Assembly: GCF_004153165.1 (NCBI RefSeq)
Contig: NZ_SEMD01000001.1
Coordinates: forward strand, 124,001 to 188,000
DNA from: Sporolactobacillus sp. THM7-4
GTDB lineage: Bacteria > Bacillota > Bacilli > Bacillales > Sporolactobacillaceae
DNA: 64,000 nt
Direction: 5' to 3'
Position 1 is the first letter of the stretch, and each line of letters starts with the position of its first letter. The position numbers and the translations under genes were made by a program. Of this stretch, positions 53,604-63,236 are shown piece by piece. Under the pieces are notes generated by a model, which searched no databases, was not told where the DNA came from, and saw only the letters and a program-made list of their open reading frames with translations.

Positions 53604-53876
53604 TTATCCAGCCAGGTGTTCTTTTAAAAACTGAGTAATGGCATCCTCCTGCGACGCACTCAGGATTTCACCGTTTTCCTGATCAATGAACGTCGGAACG
53701 GTTTGAAACTGATACTGATCCTGCAGCTGCCTGAATCTGCCTGCATCGGTTTCCTGCTCGACAAGATCAATCTGATCATTGTACTTACCATTCAGATCCT
53801 GATTCAGTATCGACTTGGCTCTCTTGCAATAAGGACATCCCTGTTTCGTTACTAACGCTATTTTTTTGTCCGTCAT
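53604..53876 (-). CDS. Glutaredoxin-like thioredoxin-fold protein, copy 2
   Basis: A 90-residue paralogue of the protein at 37274-37543. The active site is CPYC (KQGCPYCKRAK) at about 14-17; the cis-Pro motif TVPTFIDQENGEIL and the C-terminal helix ITQFLKEHLAG are shared in design. MTDKK start with GGAGGA upstream. The two copies differ enough that this is an old duplication, perhaps with different partners. Confidence 0.85.
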   Translation of the reverse strand: MTDKKIALVTKQGCPYCKRAKSILNQDLNGKYNDQIDLVEQETDAGRFRQLQDQYQFQTVPTFIDQENGEILSASQEDAITQFLKEHLAG

Positions 53877-54012
53877 TTGGCTCCTCCATCTGTCATGGTT
53901 TTTAATTAATGAACACCATAACTTATCTTACCCCGGCTTTCATAAAAAGTTTCAAAATCGACGATTGCGTCAATATATCAGCGCTACTCGGAATACGTCC
54001 CAATAAAAAAAA

Positions 54013-54048
54013 TCCGGAGCAAAAGCTTTTTTCCGCTTTCTGCTCCGG
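54013..54048. terminator. Hairpin terminator between lysC and the glutaredoxin-like gene
   Basis: CCGGAGCAAAAGC pairs with GCTTTCTGCTCCGG. On the minus strand it is followed by ATTTTTTTTATTG and so fits as the lysC terminator, 150 bp past its stop. Nothing else was seen in 53877-54201. Confidence 0.8.
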
Positions 54049-54201
54049 TAAGTATTTTTTGATTCTATTCACGTACGTTTTCTGGATCACTGATTTAACT
54101 GTTCAAATAATGCATATTCAGAGCGGGCGCGAATCCGGCAGCTGCCCCGTCAGTTGCTGACAGGTTGTACAACAGCGCTTATCCGGCTCTATAACCGCTT
54201 A

Positions 54202-55566
54202 TTATTGAACCAGGACTTCTGAAAAAAATTCCTGATACAGTGCCTGAACCGCTTTTTTCTCAACAGGTTCCTTGACACCAAACATCATGCTGACTTCAGA
54301 TGACCCCTGGTTAATCATTTCAATGTTCACATGGGCTTCGGCTAATGCCTTCGATGCTCTGGCCGCTGTTCCAATATTCCGGCGCATACCTTCGCCAACG
54401 ATCATGATCAACGCCAGTCCATGTTCAATCCTGACCTCATCGGCGTCAAGATCCGTGTAAATTCTTTCAATAATGCTTTTTTCTGTTTTTTCATCCATCT
54501 GATTCTCTCTTAAAATCACCGTCAGATCATCAATCCCCGAAGGAATGTGTTCGAACGACAAGCCGAATTCTTCCAGGATCAATAAGATTTTTCGACCAAA
54601 GCCGATTTCCCTGTTCATTAAAAATTTACTGACATAAATGCTGCAAAATCCTTCATCACTCGCAATTCCGACTACAGGTCCGTTTTTATTCTTCCTTGTG
54701 TTGACAATTTTTGTACCGGGTGCTTCCGGGTTATTGGTATTTTTTACATTGACCGGAATTCCTGCACGAATCGCAGGAATCAGAGCTTCATCGTGGAAAA
54801 CAGAAAAACCGCCATAGGACAACTCTCTCATCTCACGATAGGTCAGTTCGCGAATCTCTTTTGGATGACGGACAATGTGCGGATTTACTGCGTAAACGGC
54901 ATCGACATCCGTAAAATTCTCATACAGATCCGCTTGTACACCGTTCGCTAAGATTGAACCGGTGATGTCCGAACCGCTCCGGGAGAAAGTCACAACATCA
55001 CCGTTCGTGCTGTACCCGAAAAATCCAGGAAAAACAATGATCCCCGATTTATTTTTCAATTTCGCTAAACGTTTGTACGATTCAGGCAAGACCCGGGCAT
55101 TCCCCGGATCATTGCTCACGAGAAGACCTGCTTCTTTCGGAGAAACATATTCGGCATTCAGCCCTTTATGTTTAAAAAAAGCGGCAATCAACTTGGCGTT
55201 GTTATCCTCGCCGCTTGCCTTCACTGCTTCGATAAAAGATGCCGGATTACTTTTATCGCCACTCAGCAGGGTTAAAAGATCATCGGTAATTTTTGCGATA
55301 ATCGCATTGGAGAGATACAGCTCTTCTGCTATACTTTGATATCGGCTCACAATCGTCCGGACAAGATCCTGTGCATTCTCACCTTTGAGGTATTTCTTCG
55401 CACAGCTGATCAATAAATCCGTGACCTTAATATCCTCGGGATAGCGTTTCCCCGGAGCTGAAACGACCACGATTTTTCGTTCAGGATCCGATACAACGAT
55501 ATGATACACTTTTTCGACCTGCGCCCCGGAAGCGAGTGAACTTCCGCCGAACTTAACTACTTTCAT
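54202..55566 (-). CDS. Aspartokinase, class III-like
   Basis: Phosphorylates aspartate at the head of the lysine/threonine/methionine pathway. At 454 residues it equals the length I recall for the Bacillus YclM-type enzyme. Seen are the N-terminal VVKFGGSSLASGAQVEKV, VTFSRSGSDITGSILANGVQ and the dual ACT domains (SIYVSKFLMNREIGFGRKIL, LALIMIVGEGMRRNIGTAARAS). ATG 55566 is preferred: TAGGAG lies 9 nt upstream, and a TTG at 55575 is right after it. No lysine riboswitch or T-box was recognised upstream. It can feed the hom-thrCB operon at 5.6-8.9 kb. Confidence 0.93.
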   Translation of the reverse strand: MKVVKFGGSSLASGAQVEKVYHIVVSDPERKIVVVSAPGKRYPEDIKVTDLLISCAKKYLKGENAQDLVRTIVSRYQSIAEELYLSNAIIAKITDDLLTLLSGDKSNPASFIEAVKASGEDNNAKLIAAFFKHKGLNAEYVSPKEAGLLVSNDPGNARVLPESYKRLAKLKNKSGIIVFPGFFGYSTNGDVVTFSRSGSDITGSILANGVQADLYENFTDVDAVYAVNPHIVRHPKEIRELTYREMRELSYGGFSVFHDEALIPAIRAGIPVNVKNTNNPEAPGTKIVNTRKNKNGPVVGIASDEGFCSIYVSKFLMNREIGFGRKILLILEEFGLSFEHIPSGIDDLTVILRENQMDEKTEKSIIERIYTDLDADEVRIEHGLALIMIVGEGMRRNIGTAARASKALAEAHVNIEMINQGSSEVSMMFGVKEPVEKKAVQALYQEFFSEVLVQ

Positions 55567-55718
55567 CCCCAGCAACTCCTACTATTAGATACTTACCATT
55601 CACGTATCTCTAGTATTACTTATTTCAAAAAAGAATCAAGCTTTTTCCTGTAATTATACAAACAAATTGAAAACCTTTCTCTTTACCGGCAGAAAGAATG
55701 TGTTTCTCATTTCTGCCC

Positions 55719-55823
55719 GGTTACTGTTGAATTCCGGACGGTTGTTGTTAAATTGCGCAGCCTCACTGTTGAATTTCGAAAGGTTACTGTTGTATTCGAA
55801 TCAATTTTTGTATTCCGTCCATA
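55719..55823. repeat. 21-bp tandem repeat array B (four to five units)
   Basis: Units begin at 55719, 55740, 55761, 55782 and (degenerate) 55803, exactly 21 bp apart, with consensus GGTTACTGTTGAATTNCGNA. Read on the minus strand one frame gives heptads such as NSNLSKF, NSEAAQF, NNNRPEF. It lies between aspartokinase and the glycan cluster; the 55567-55931 interval has no other gene. Confidence 0.75.
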
Positions 55824-55931
55824 TCATTGTTTCTGCAGTGAACGTCATCCGTGTAACAAATATGTAATGTCCCGATCACTAGAATAAAAGCGGTCAAAAG
55901 CTTGAAATATCCGAAACCGGGGAGGAACCTG

Positions 55932-56342
55932 ATGTATAATTGTGCGCTCTTAAAGTTTAAGGATATCGCGAGTCATGATGGTCATTTATCGTCAATCGAA
56001 GAAAAAATTGATGTTCCCTTTAAAATAAAACGCGTGTATTACATTACCGGGGTTGGCCAGGAAGCAGAAAGAGGCTTTCATGCACATAAAAAGCTGCAAC
56101 AGGTACTCATTTGCTTAAACGGTTCAATAAAAATCAGGATTAAGAATCCAATTGAAGAAGAGACCGTCCAGTTAAATAACCCGGCAACAGGTTTATATAT
56201 TGGTCCCCTTGTATGGCATGAAATGTTTGATTTCACTAAAGAAAGTGTTTTATTAGTTGTTGCTTCGGAACATTATGCAGAAGAAGATTACCTTCGGGAC
56301 TACAACCACTATTTGAATGAGTCAAAACCATTTTTCGGGTAA
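55932..56342 (+). CDS. dTDP-sugar 3,4-ketoisomerase, FdtA/QdtA-like cupin
   Basis: A 136-residue cupin of the WxcM/FdtA/QdtA family, which isomerises dTDP-4-keto-6-deoxyglucose to the 3-keto sugar. Motifs: PFKIKRVYYITGV, then the active-site histidines in RGFHAHKKLQQVLICLNGS, and GLYIGPLVWHEMFDF. With the aminotransferase at 57401 it would produce dTDP-3-amino-3,6-dideoxyhexose (Fuc3N or Qui3N). ATG 55932 follows GGGGAGG with 6-nt spacing. First gene of a plus-strand run of four. Confidence 0.88.
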   Translation: MYNCALLKFKDIASHDGHLSSIEEKIDVPFKIKRVYYITGVGQEAERGFHAHKKLQQVLICLNGSIKIRIKNPIEEETVQLNNPATGLYIGPLVWHEMFDFTKESVLLVVASEHYAEEDYLRDYNHYLNESKPFFG

Positions 56343-56465
56343 AGAGGTTCATGATTCTCATGCTATCTACTTGTTGAAGATAACCAGGATCTGAAGCTCT
56401 CACTATGGCCCCTCCCCCTGGATTAAGTCACCCCTGAATTTACTTGATGAAAAGAGGCAATCTTC

Positions 56466-57386
56466 ATGGATCAACCGTTAGTATCCGTCATTATCCTGAC
56501 TTATAATAACTTTCAATACCTGAATCAAGCCATCGATTCCGTTCTTACCCAGGATTATCCGAAGATTGAGCTCATCATCAATGATGATGGATCGGACTAT
56601 TTTCCTGAAGCCGACGTTGAGGGGTACCTGAGAGAAAACAGGCAGGCAAATATCGTCCGTTACACAGTGACCCAAAACCCTGAAAATCTCGGTATCGTAA
56701 AAAATTTCAATCGTGCGATCAAAAGAAGCCAGGGGATTTATCTTGTACCTCTTGATGGGGATGATTGCTTCTATGATGAACAGGTCCTCAGCGCACTCGT
56801 TAAAGAATTTCAGACAACAGGCGCAAACGTAATCACCGGTTATATGAATAGCTACGACAGCCAGTTAACAAAATGGATCGGCCGATCTCCTGATAAGAGC
56901 CAGTTAAAAGTATTCGAGAACAGGAATAAATTCTTCGAGGAATTATGTAAAAGAAATTTTATTGCCGGCGCATGTACTTCATACAGTAGAAAATTATTTT
57001 TAACCTACGGATACCTCGACGAAAGTTACAAAGTTTTGGACGATTACCCGCTCTATTTAAAATTAGCGCGCCTCGGCGAACGGATTCATTTCATCAATCG
57101 AACAATCATAAAATACAGATCAGGCGGAATCAGTACCGGTAACACAAAGAATCCGGTTCTTGAAGCAGATATAACCCGGGTCCTAAGAAAAGAAATACTG
57201 CCCTACAGGCAAAAAATAAGCAATCATGTGTACCGGGAAAAAATGTTCGACTACCGCAGACGAACGGAGAAAAAAAGCCGTCTGTTCCTGCTCAGTCTCA
57301 AGTATTTTGATGTCTTTGTAATCAAGATTTTGGCAAGAATAAAAGGTTCCATCAAAAATCGTATGGCTGGCAGATTACAAGTTTAG
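56466..57386 (+). CDS. Family 2 glycosyltransferase
   Basis: A 306-residue GT-A fold enzyme: [30 protein letters not shown], and the DxD motif in [13 protein letters not shown]. The central part includes [12 protein letters not shown] and [17 protein letters not shown], as in capsule/EPS inverting transferases; the C-terminal ~60 residues are basic and helical. Likely transfers an (amino)sugar onto a lipid-linked oligosaccharide at the membrane. It sits between the FdtA- and FdtB-like genes, suggesting it may use the 3-amino sugar. Confidence 0.88.
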   Translation: MDQPLVSVIILTYNNFQYLNQAIDSVLTQDYPKIELIINDDGSDYFPEADVEGYLRENRQANIVRYTVTQNPENLGIVKNFNRAIKRSQGIYLVPLDGDDCFYDEQVLSALVKEFQTTGANVITGYMNSYDSQLTKWIGRSPDKSQLKVFENRNKFFEELCKRNFIAGACTSYSRKLFLTYGYLDESYKVLDDYPLYLKLARLGERIHFINRTIIKYRSGGISTGNTKNPVLEADITRVLRKEILPYRQKISNHVYREKMFDYRRRTEKKSRLFLLSLKYFDVFVIKILARIKGSIKNRMAGRLQV

Positions 57387-57400
57387 GAGATGACTCGTTG

Positions 57401-58510
57401 ATGAACCTGCCTTTCGTTAATTTTGGCCCGATGCATCACGAAATTAAAAAGGAAATTCTGGATAGATTTCAGGCGGTTTATGAAAAAGACTGGTATATCA
57501 ACGGTACAGAAGTCGAGAATTTCGAGAAGGAATTTGCGGCCTACTGTGGTGCAAAATACTGTATCGGCTGCGGGAACGGGCTCGATTCGTTATACCTCAT
57601 TTTAAGAGGCTACGAAATCCAGGAGGGCGATGAGGTCATCGTCCCTTCCAATACGTACATTGCAACAGCGCTCGCTGTATCCAATACCGGCGCCAGGCCG
57701 ATCTTTGTTGAACCGGACATCGACACCTATATGATCAACCCGGAGCTGATCGAAGAAAAAATTACTGAGAAAACAAAAGCCATTATTGCGGTCCATTTGT
57801 ACGGACAAACCGCCGATATGGACAAAGTGAATCAGATTGCACAAAAATACCGGTTAAAAGTGATTGAGGATGCTGCTCAGGCACACGGCGCAAAGTACAA
57901 AGGCGTGCGGGCCGGAAACCTTGGCGATGCCGCAGGGTTCAGCTTTTACCCAAGCAAGAATTTAGGCGCGCTTGGGGATGCCGGTGCAGTCGTGACCAAC
58001 GATCCGGCGTTAGCTGCAAAAATAAAAGTTCTATCCAATTACGGTTCAGACCGAAAATACCACAACATTTATCAGGGGGTTAATTCAAGGCTCGACGAAG
58101 TCCAGGCAGGCTTCTTGAGGATAAAACTGAGACACCTCGACCGATGGAATCGTCAAAGACAGGCGATTGCGAAAAAATATCTCACACTAATCGATCATGA
58201 TCAAATCATAAAACCATCGGTCCGTCCTGACTCCGATCCGATTTGGCATATCTTTGCTGTTCGAACAAAAAAGAGACAGGAGTTCCAACAGTACTTAAAA
58301 GAAAACGGAATCGGAACCGTGATCCACTACCCAATCGCCATGCATCTGCAGGGAGCCTATAAACATTTAAACATTCAAAAAGGGCAGCTGCCGATTGCCG
58401 AGCAGATTGCCGATGAGGAGATCAGTCTGCCGATGTGGTACGGGATGAGTCATGAACAGGTTGGTTATGTCATTGAAAAAGTGAATGTCTGGAAGCCGTT
58501 TGCGGTTTAA
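57401..58510 (+). CDS. DegT/DnrJ/EryC1-type sugar aminotransferase, FdtB/QdtB-like
   Basis: PLP aminotransferase of 369 residues: [17 protein letters not shown] at the N-terminus, [50 protein letters not shown], and the PLP lysine in [16 protein letters not shown]. It would aminate the 3-keto-6-deoxysugar made by the FdtA-like isomerase. AGGAG lies 11 nt before ATG 57401 or 8 nt before TTG 57398, so either start is possible. It begins 14 bp after the glycosyltransferase stop. Confidence 0.92.
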   Translation: MNLPFVNFGPMHHEIKKEILDRFQAVYEKDWYINGTEVENFEKEFAAYCGAKYCIGCGNGLDSLYLILRGYEIQEGDEVIVPSNTYIATALAVSNTGARPIFVEPDIDTYMINPELIEEKITEKTKAIIAVHLYGQTADMDKVNQIAQKYRLKVIEDAAQAHGAKYKGVRAGNLGDAAGFSFYPSKNLGALGDAGAVVTNDPALAAKIKVLSNYGSDRKYHNIYQGVNSRLDEVQAGFLRIKLRHLDRWNRQRQAIAKKYLTLIDHDQIIKPSVRPDSDPIWHIFAVRTKKRQEFQQYLKENGIGTVIHYPIAMHLQGAYKHLNIQKGQLPIAEQIADEEISLPMWYGMSHEQVGYVIEKVNVWKPFAV

Positions 58511-58576
58511 ATACTTTCCAATCCACATTTTTCACACAGCTTCCTCAAACAGTCAACGAAAGCAGCGTGATCAAAA

Positions 58577-59455
58577 ATGAAGATTGCTTACCTGATTATT
58601 GCCCACGATAATTTTGATCATTTAAAGCGGTTAATCCGGGCCATTCAAACAGAGTATACCTACTTTTTTATCCATATCGACCGAAAAGCGCCACAGGTTT
58701 CCCTTGATGAATTTTATCATGTTCAGGTAATTCCGAAACACTACGCGATCAAATGGGGTGGATTCAGCATGGTGGAAGCAACCATCGAGCTGTTAAAAAC
58801 CGCCTGCCATTTTGATGCGTTTGATCGTTATATCTTATTAAGTGGTGTAGACTATCCGATCAAAAGCAATACTTATATTAAAGAACTGTTCGAAAAAAAT
58901 CAGACCATTAATTTTATTGAAGCTGAACCGATGCCGACAGTGAATAAACCTTTTGATCGACTGTTTTGCTATCGCCTCGAATGCGAACGGAACGTCACAC
59001 TGAAATCATTGCCAGTAAAGGCGGTTAACAGGCTTGTTCGTCTCTCCGGAATCAGGAGGCCCTATCCTCAGGAACATCCGGATTATCGCCCATTTGCCGG
59101 CAGTCAATGGTGGGCATTTAATGATGCATTTGTTGACTACCTGTTAAACTTTCTTTCGGAAAACGCTGAATGGATCACATTCTTCAAGCATACCTTCGTC
59201 CCGGACGAAATGTTTTTTCAAACGATTATCATGAACTCACCGTTTGCAGCAACCGTCCGCCCCACACTGACCTATGTCGATTGGGTATCCGGTCCTCCCT
59301 ACCCTTACACGATTCAGAAACTGCATCTGAACCTGTTCAAGAATGAATTTATTTATGCCAGTCACAGATTGTCTATTTACTGTTTTGCGCGGAAGTTCAA
59401 CGACGATTCGGCTGAACTCATCAACGAGATCGAGAAAATAAGGTCGAAATACTGA
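58577..59455 (+). CDS. Core-2/I-branching-type glycosyltransferase (GT14)
   Basis: A 292-residue protein of the beta-1,6-N-acetylglucosaminyltransferase-like family: MKIAYLIIAHDNFDHLKRLI at the N-terminus, HIDRKAPQVSL, WGGFSMVEATIELL, LLSGVDYPIKSN, and GSQWWAFNDAFVDYLL. These are the hallmarks of bacterial GT14 members, which add branching sugars in surface polysaccharides. Last gene of the plus-strand run; the next gene converges on it from the other strand with 71 bp between. Confidence 0.9.
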   Translation: MKIAYLIIAHDNFDHLKRLIRAIQTEYTYFFIHIDRKAPQVSLDEFYHVQVIPKHYAIKWGGFSMVEATIELLKTACHFDAFDRYILLSGVDYPIKSNTYIKELFEKNQTINFIEAEPMPTVNKPFDRLFCYRLECERNVTLKSLPVKAVNRLVRLSGIRRPYPQEHPDYRPFAGSQWWAFNDAFVDYLLNFLSENAEWITFFKHTFVPDEMFFQTIIMNSPFAATVRPTLTYVDWVSGPPYPYTIQKLHLNLFKNEFIYASHRLSIYCFARKFNDDSAELINEIEKIRSKY

Positions 59456-59526
59456 TCGGGGCAGGCAGTGCAGCCTGCCATGATCCGATCAGCAGCAATT
59501 AGAAACAGACTACTCCAAAAACCATT

Positions 59527-60975
59527 TTATCTTCGTCTTCTGAATCTCTGAATGGTCTTCCCAATCTCATGATAAATCATGCCGTCATGCTTCACGTATT
59601 CCTTAACCAGGATGATCGAAAAATAGATGATGCAGCCGAGAAAGACTTGAACCCCGGTTGTCACGATCGATGAGCCCATCGCGCTTCCCACCATCCGAAT
59701 CAGCAGAAACATCACAAAGCCTGCCATCAGATAATAGAGCGTTCTCGGAAAAAGGCGTCTGAAAGGAATCAGTTCCCGAACAAAATAGAGCTGTACAAGT
59801 GTCACCGCTATCTCCGCAGCAAGTGTGCCGAAACTGGCACCGATCGATCCAAACGGCCGGATCATCATTAAGTTCACGAAAAAATTGACGATTGCGCCTG
59901 CATAAACCGAAGTCGTATAGGCCTTCATCTTGCCGAGCGGCAGCAGATACTGTGTACCGAAGACGCCGCTCCAGGCCATGAGCACAATCGTCGGTGCGAG
60001 GATGACCAGAACGACAATACTTTTCAGAAAGTGGTCGCCCATATACCAGGGAATAAATTCTTCAGCGATCCCCGCTACACCGAACATCAGTGGAATGGCG
60101 AGAAAGGTCGAGAAATCAAGCGATTTCAGCAGATAATCCTTCGCCTTACCAAGCTGGCCGACTGCGAAAGTATGCGCCATTCTCGGCAGCATCACCGTTC
60201 CAAGCGACGTGACCACGGACAAGGCCATCATCCGGATCTTGTCTGCATAGTCAAAAATCCCCACTTCACTGTTATTGGAAAAGATGCCAATCATCGTTTT
60301 ATTCAAGACAAAATAAACCTCAAGCGCAATCCCGGGGATAAAATAAACAATTGACGGTTTCAAATGGTGCATGATCTGATGAAAATTGACCCTGACTATC
60401 ATGATCCGTCCCTTCAGGTAAAACCACATGATCAGCGCACTGAGGAAAACAGACAGACACATAATTAACGTGTAGACAGGAAGGTCCGATGGATTTTTTA
60501 CAAAAAGAAAAATAGCGGCTAGTGAGAGAAGCTTAATCACAATGTTCCGGGTCACTATTTTCTTAAACTGTTCAATACCGAAGAAAAACCAGGAGCAGTC
60601 GATAACGGTTCCTAGTAAACTGATCGTCTGAATCAGGGCAATCGATTGATCCTGTTTTACGAAAAAAAGGACGATCAGGACATAAGCAGTCAGCGAAGCA
60701 AACGTCAGCATCAATTGCAGCAGATAAAGGCTGATAAAGTTTTCACTCATCTTTCGTTTGTCATCCCGGGTCATCGCGATCAACTTATTCCCGTAGGTAT
60801 CAATGCCGAGAATGCCGAGCAGTGAGAAATAAGAAACAATCGACGCGGTATACGCATAAGTACCGACGCCTTGCGGAAGCAGCACCCGCGACACATATGG
60901 AACCGTAATCAGGGGCAGGATCATCACTAAAACCTGATAGAGAAGATTATACAGATAATTTTTTTTAACACTCAT
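59527..60975 (-). CDS. Wzx-type polysaccharide flippase
   Basis: A 482-residue membrane protein with about 12-14 helices, of the MOP/PST superfamily: YNLLYQVLVMILPLITVPYV, GVGTYAYTASIVSYFSLLG, NKTMIGIFSNNSEVGIFDYA and AWSGVFGTQYLLPLGK. It flips undecaprenyl-linked repeat units to the outer face for polymerisation or attachment. ATG 60975 behind AAGGGGAA is preferred to an in-frame start at 61011. It is the downstream end of a minus-strand run with three glycosyltransferases. Confidence 0.9.
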   Translation of the reverse strand: MSVKKNYLYNLLYQVLVMILPLITVPYVSRVLLPQGVGTYAYTASIVSYFSLLGILGIDTYGNKLIAMTRDDKRKMSENFISLYLLQLMLTFASLTAYVLIVLFFVKQDQSIALIQTISLLGTVIDCSWFFFGIEQFKKIVTRNIVIKLLSLAAIFLFVKNPSDLPVYTLIMCLSVFLSALIMWFYLKGRIMIVRVNFHQIMHHLKPSIVYFIPGIALEVYFVLNKTMIGIFSNNSEVGIFDYADKIRMMALSVVTSLGTVMLPRMAHTFAVGQLGKAKDYLLKSLDFSTFLAIPLMFGVAGIAEEFIPWYMGDHFLKSIVVLVILAPTIVLMAWSGVFGTQYLLPLGKMKAYTTSVYAGAIVNFFVNLMMIRPFGSIGASFGTLAAEIAVTLVQLYFVRELIPFRRLFPRTLYYLMAGFVMFLLIRMVGSAMGSSIVTTGVQVFLGCIIYFSIILVKEYVKHDGMIYHEIGKTIQRFRRRR

Positions 60976-61050
60976 AGTCGCATTCCCCTTACTAATGTAG
61001 TGACCCTGCACCCGGCTCCTTCAAAAGGCAGCGCAAATGAAGCCCGCGCA

Positions 61051-62154
61051 TTAAGTTAACTGGTCGAATAACTGCATCAGCCGGCGTGTCTGATCCTGGA
61101 CATCAAATCCGCTTGTCTTGAGTTCTCCTGCCGTATCCTTATGTTTATCAATGATTGATAGAACCATTTCTTCCCATTCGGTGAGCGGTTTTTTTAAAGA
61201 ACAAAAGCGTACACGATCGGTTATCTTCGTTTCGCTGCTGATCGTATCAGAAAGAACCAGAGGCAATCCGGCTGCCTGCGCCTCAACCGCGACAACAGGC
61301 AGCCCTTCAAATCGAGAGGGAAGCACAAAGACATCCATTGCCCACATCAGTTCGGGAATATCATCCCTCTTCCCGAGAAAAAGCACATCCTGATCCAAGC
61401 CCAGGTCATTGACTTTTTTCTCAATCATTGGTCTCAGCTCGCCCTCTCCGATTAAAAGCAGCCTGGTCTGCTCATGGCGTTTGTGGATCGCATGAAAAAG
61501 ATCAATCAGAAAGTCATGATTTTTCTGATCAGCAAAACGGCCGACATGACCGATCACCAGATCATTTTCAATGGTTAACTGCCTGCGAACGATTTGTCGC
61601 ACATCTTCTCTGAACCGGAATTTCTCGCAGTCGATCGCATTATTGATAATCTGCACCTTATTTTGGCGAACATAACGCTTCCCGAAAATCCACGCGCCGG
61701 CAGCCCTGGAACAGGCGAAACAGTACATAGAAATGCGGCGCACATACAGCCGATTGATCCCATGCATCAGCTCAACAAGGAAACTTCGCTCACGGTTTCG
61801 CGTGTTATGGCCGTGCGTGATGATCGTATACCGGTATTTCTTCGCCAATAGGAACGGAACAAGGTTATAAAAGCCGCACGTCTGAAAATAGAGGATGGTG
61901 TGACTTGCGCGTAATGCTTTAAAATACCGGTTTAACTCGTTCATGGATTGAAGTGGATGCTTGTTTTGAGCAGTAATTTTATATACCTTTCCGCCCAATT
62001 GCTTCACTTCATGTTCGGCATAAAAGAACTTGCCGCCATGGGGAATGATATCAAACACATACCTGGAGCGATCGATCGCTCGGAATAGATTCATCACGTA
62101 TTCCTCCATGCCACCGATGGACGTTCCAAGACCGTAAACCAGTACTCGTTCCAT
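61051..62154 (-). CDS. Family 4 glycosyltransferase
   Basis: A 367-residue GT-B enzyme: N-terminal VLVYGLGTSIGGMEEYVMNLF, then VIGHVGRFADQKNHDFLIDL at the start of the donor domain, and the EX7E region PSRFEGLPVVAVEAQAAGLP. Retaining transferase for cell-surface polysaccharide assembly; donor unknown. CGGAGGCGG precedes the ATG. It lies between a GT2 gene and the flippase gene on the same strand. Confidence 0.92.
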   Translation of the reverse strand: MERVLVYGLGTSIGGMEEYVMNLFRAIDRSRYVFDIIPHGGKFFYAEHEVKQLGGKVYKITAQNKHPLQSMNELNRYFKALRASHTILYFQTCGFYNLVPFLLAKKYRYTIITHGHNTRNRERSFLVELMHGINRLYVRRISMYCFACSRAAGAWIFGKRYVRQNKVQIINNAIDCEKFRFREDVRQIVRRQLTIENDLVIGHVGRFADQKNHDFLIDLFHAIHKRHEQTRLLLIGEGELRPMIEKKVNDLGLDQDVLFLGKRDDIPELMWAMDVFVLPSRFEGLPVVAVEAQAAGLPLVLSDTISSETKITDRVRFCSLKKPLTEWEEMVLSIIDKHKDTAGELKTSGFDVQDQTRRLMQLFDQLT

Positions 62155-62236
62155 TCAGCAACCGCCTCCGTCTGTTTATCCCGCTTTAACGGGCAGTTGA
62201 TTTCCCATTTAATATTTTTACGATCGTCCCATTTGA

Positions 62237-63220
62237 TCAACGGACACCCCGGTGTTTCCAGCGGTAAAAAAGCTTAAATAGCGGTGCATAGACAGCGGAA
62301 AACCATCCAACAAGAAACAGCTGCAGACGGCGCGCGAAAGTTAACTCAATGGCTGTAAGCTCTGAATAGTGGGTACGAACGAGCTGCCGAGTCTCCTTAC
62401 GAAACGTTTTCCACTTCAGATCACGATTGCCAAGGCGGAGCAGCAAATCGTAAACGCCTAAACGGGCGAAAAGATAACCGGCGACGGCATAGCTTTTCAC
62501 GGCCGGGTATTTTTTTCGCACAAATTCCAGCATTTTTTCTGAGGATTGAACGGAGTAAAGCTCGATGTCCTTACTGTGAGTCAGACTTCCGGCACGCTGC
62601 CGGTAATAGTATTTTGGGGTCGAGTCGTAGACGATCGTGCGTGCACGATCCAATATCGTATAAGTGACAAGATAATCTGCACTGATCCGCCCAGTTGGAA
62701 AGCGGAGCTGATCAAACAAATGTCTGGCATAGAGTTTATCCCAGCTGCCGACTCCGAAATAACCGATACTGTTGATATATTGAAACGCCTGCTCACTGTC
62801 CATTACGAGGTAGACATTCTCCTTCTTCTCAGGTTGCCGGATGCTGTTTCCGTAGACATAAAATTCACCGCAAATGGACAATTCTGCGTTTTCTTTTCTG
62901 AGGTTGTTGAAGAGCAGTTCATATGTGTCGCGTTCGATCCAATCATCACAATCGACAAAAGCGAAATAATCACCGGTTGCCCGATCCAGAGCGACATTCA
63001 GTGCGGAAGAAGCCCCACCATTCTCTTTATGAATCACGCGAATACGCGGATCATCCTTGGCCCAGGCATCACAAATCTCCGGGCAGCGGTCCGGAGAACC
63101 ATCATCCACGAGCCAAATTTCAAGATTGCGATACGTCTGAGTGACGATACTCTCGATGCATTGATCCAGATATTCTTCCGTATTGTATACGGCAACAATC
63201 ACACTAATAAGCGGCTCCAT
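62237..63220 (-). CDS. Family 2 glycosyltransferase
   Basis: A 327-residue GT-A enzyme: PLISVIVAVYNTEEYLDQCI, LVDDGSPDRCPEICDAWA, IHKENGGASSALNVALDRA and the DxD-bearing YFAFVDCDDWIERDTYELL. The C-terminal part is helical and basic, ending near a short hydrophobic stretch, so it probably associates with the membrane. ATG 63220 has AAAGGAGG 10 nt upstream; longer in-frame starts lie inside the upstream gene. It begins 16 bp after the stop of the next GT4 gene and is clearly in its operon. Confidence 0.92.
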   Translation of the reverse strand: MEPLISVIVAVYNTEEYLDQCIESIVTQTYRNLEIWLVDDGSPDRCPEICDAWAKDDPRIRVIHKENGGASSALNVALDRATGDYFAFVDCDDWIERDTYELLFNNLRKENAELSICGEFYVYGNSIRQPEKKENVYLVMDSEQAFQYINSIGYFGVGSWDKLYARHLFDQLRFPTGRISADYLVTYTILDRARTIVYDSTPKYYYRQRAGSLTHSKDIELYSVQSSEKMLEFVRKKYPAVKSYAVAGYLFARLGVYDLLLRLGNRDLKWKTFRKETRQLVRTHYSELTAIELTFARRLQLFLVGWFSAVYAPLFKLFYRWKHRGVR

Positions 63221-63236
63221 ACCAGGCATGCCTCCT

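Noticed and set aside
55567-55718. Lysine riboswitch upstream of aspartokinase
   Set aside because: The leader is short and AT-rich, with no lysine-element helices recognised; ACT-domain feedback is the visible control.
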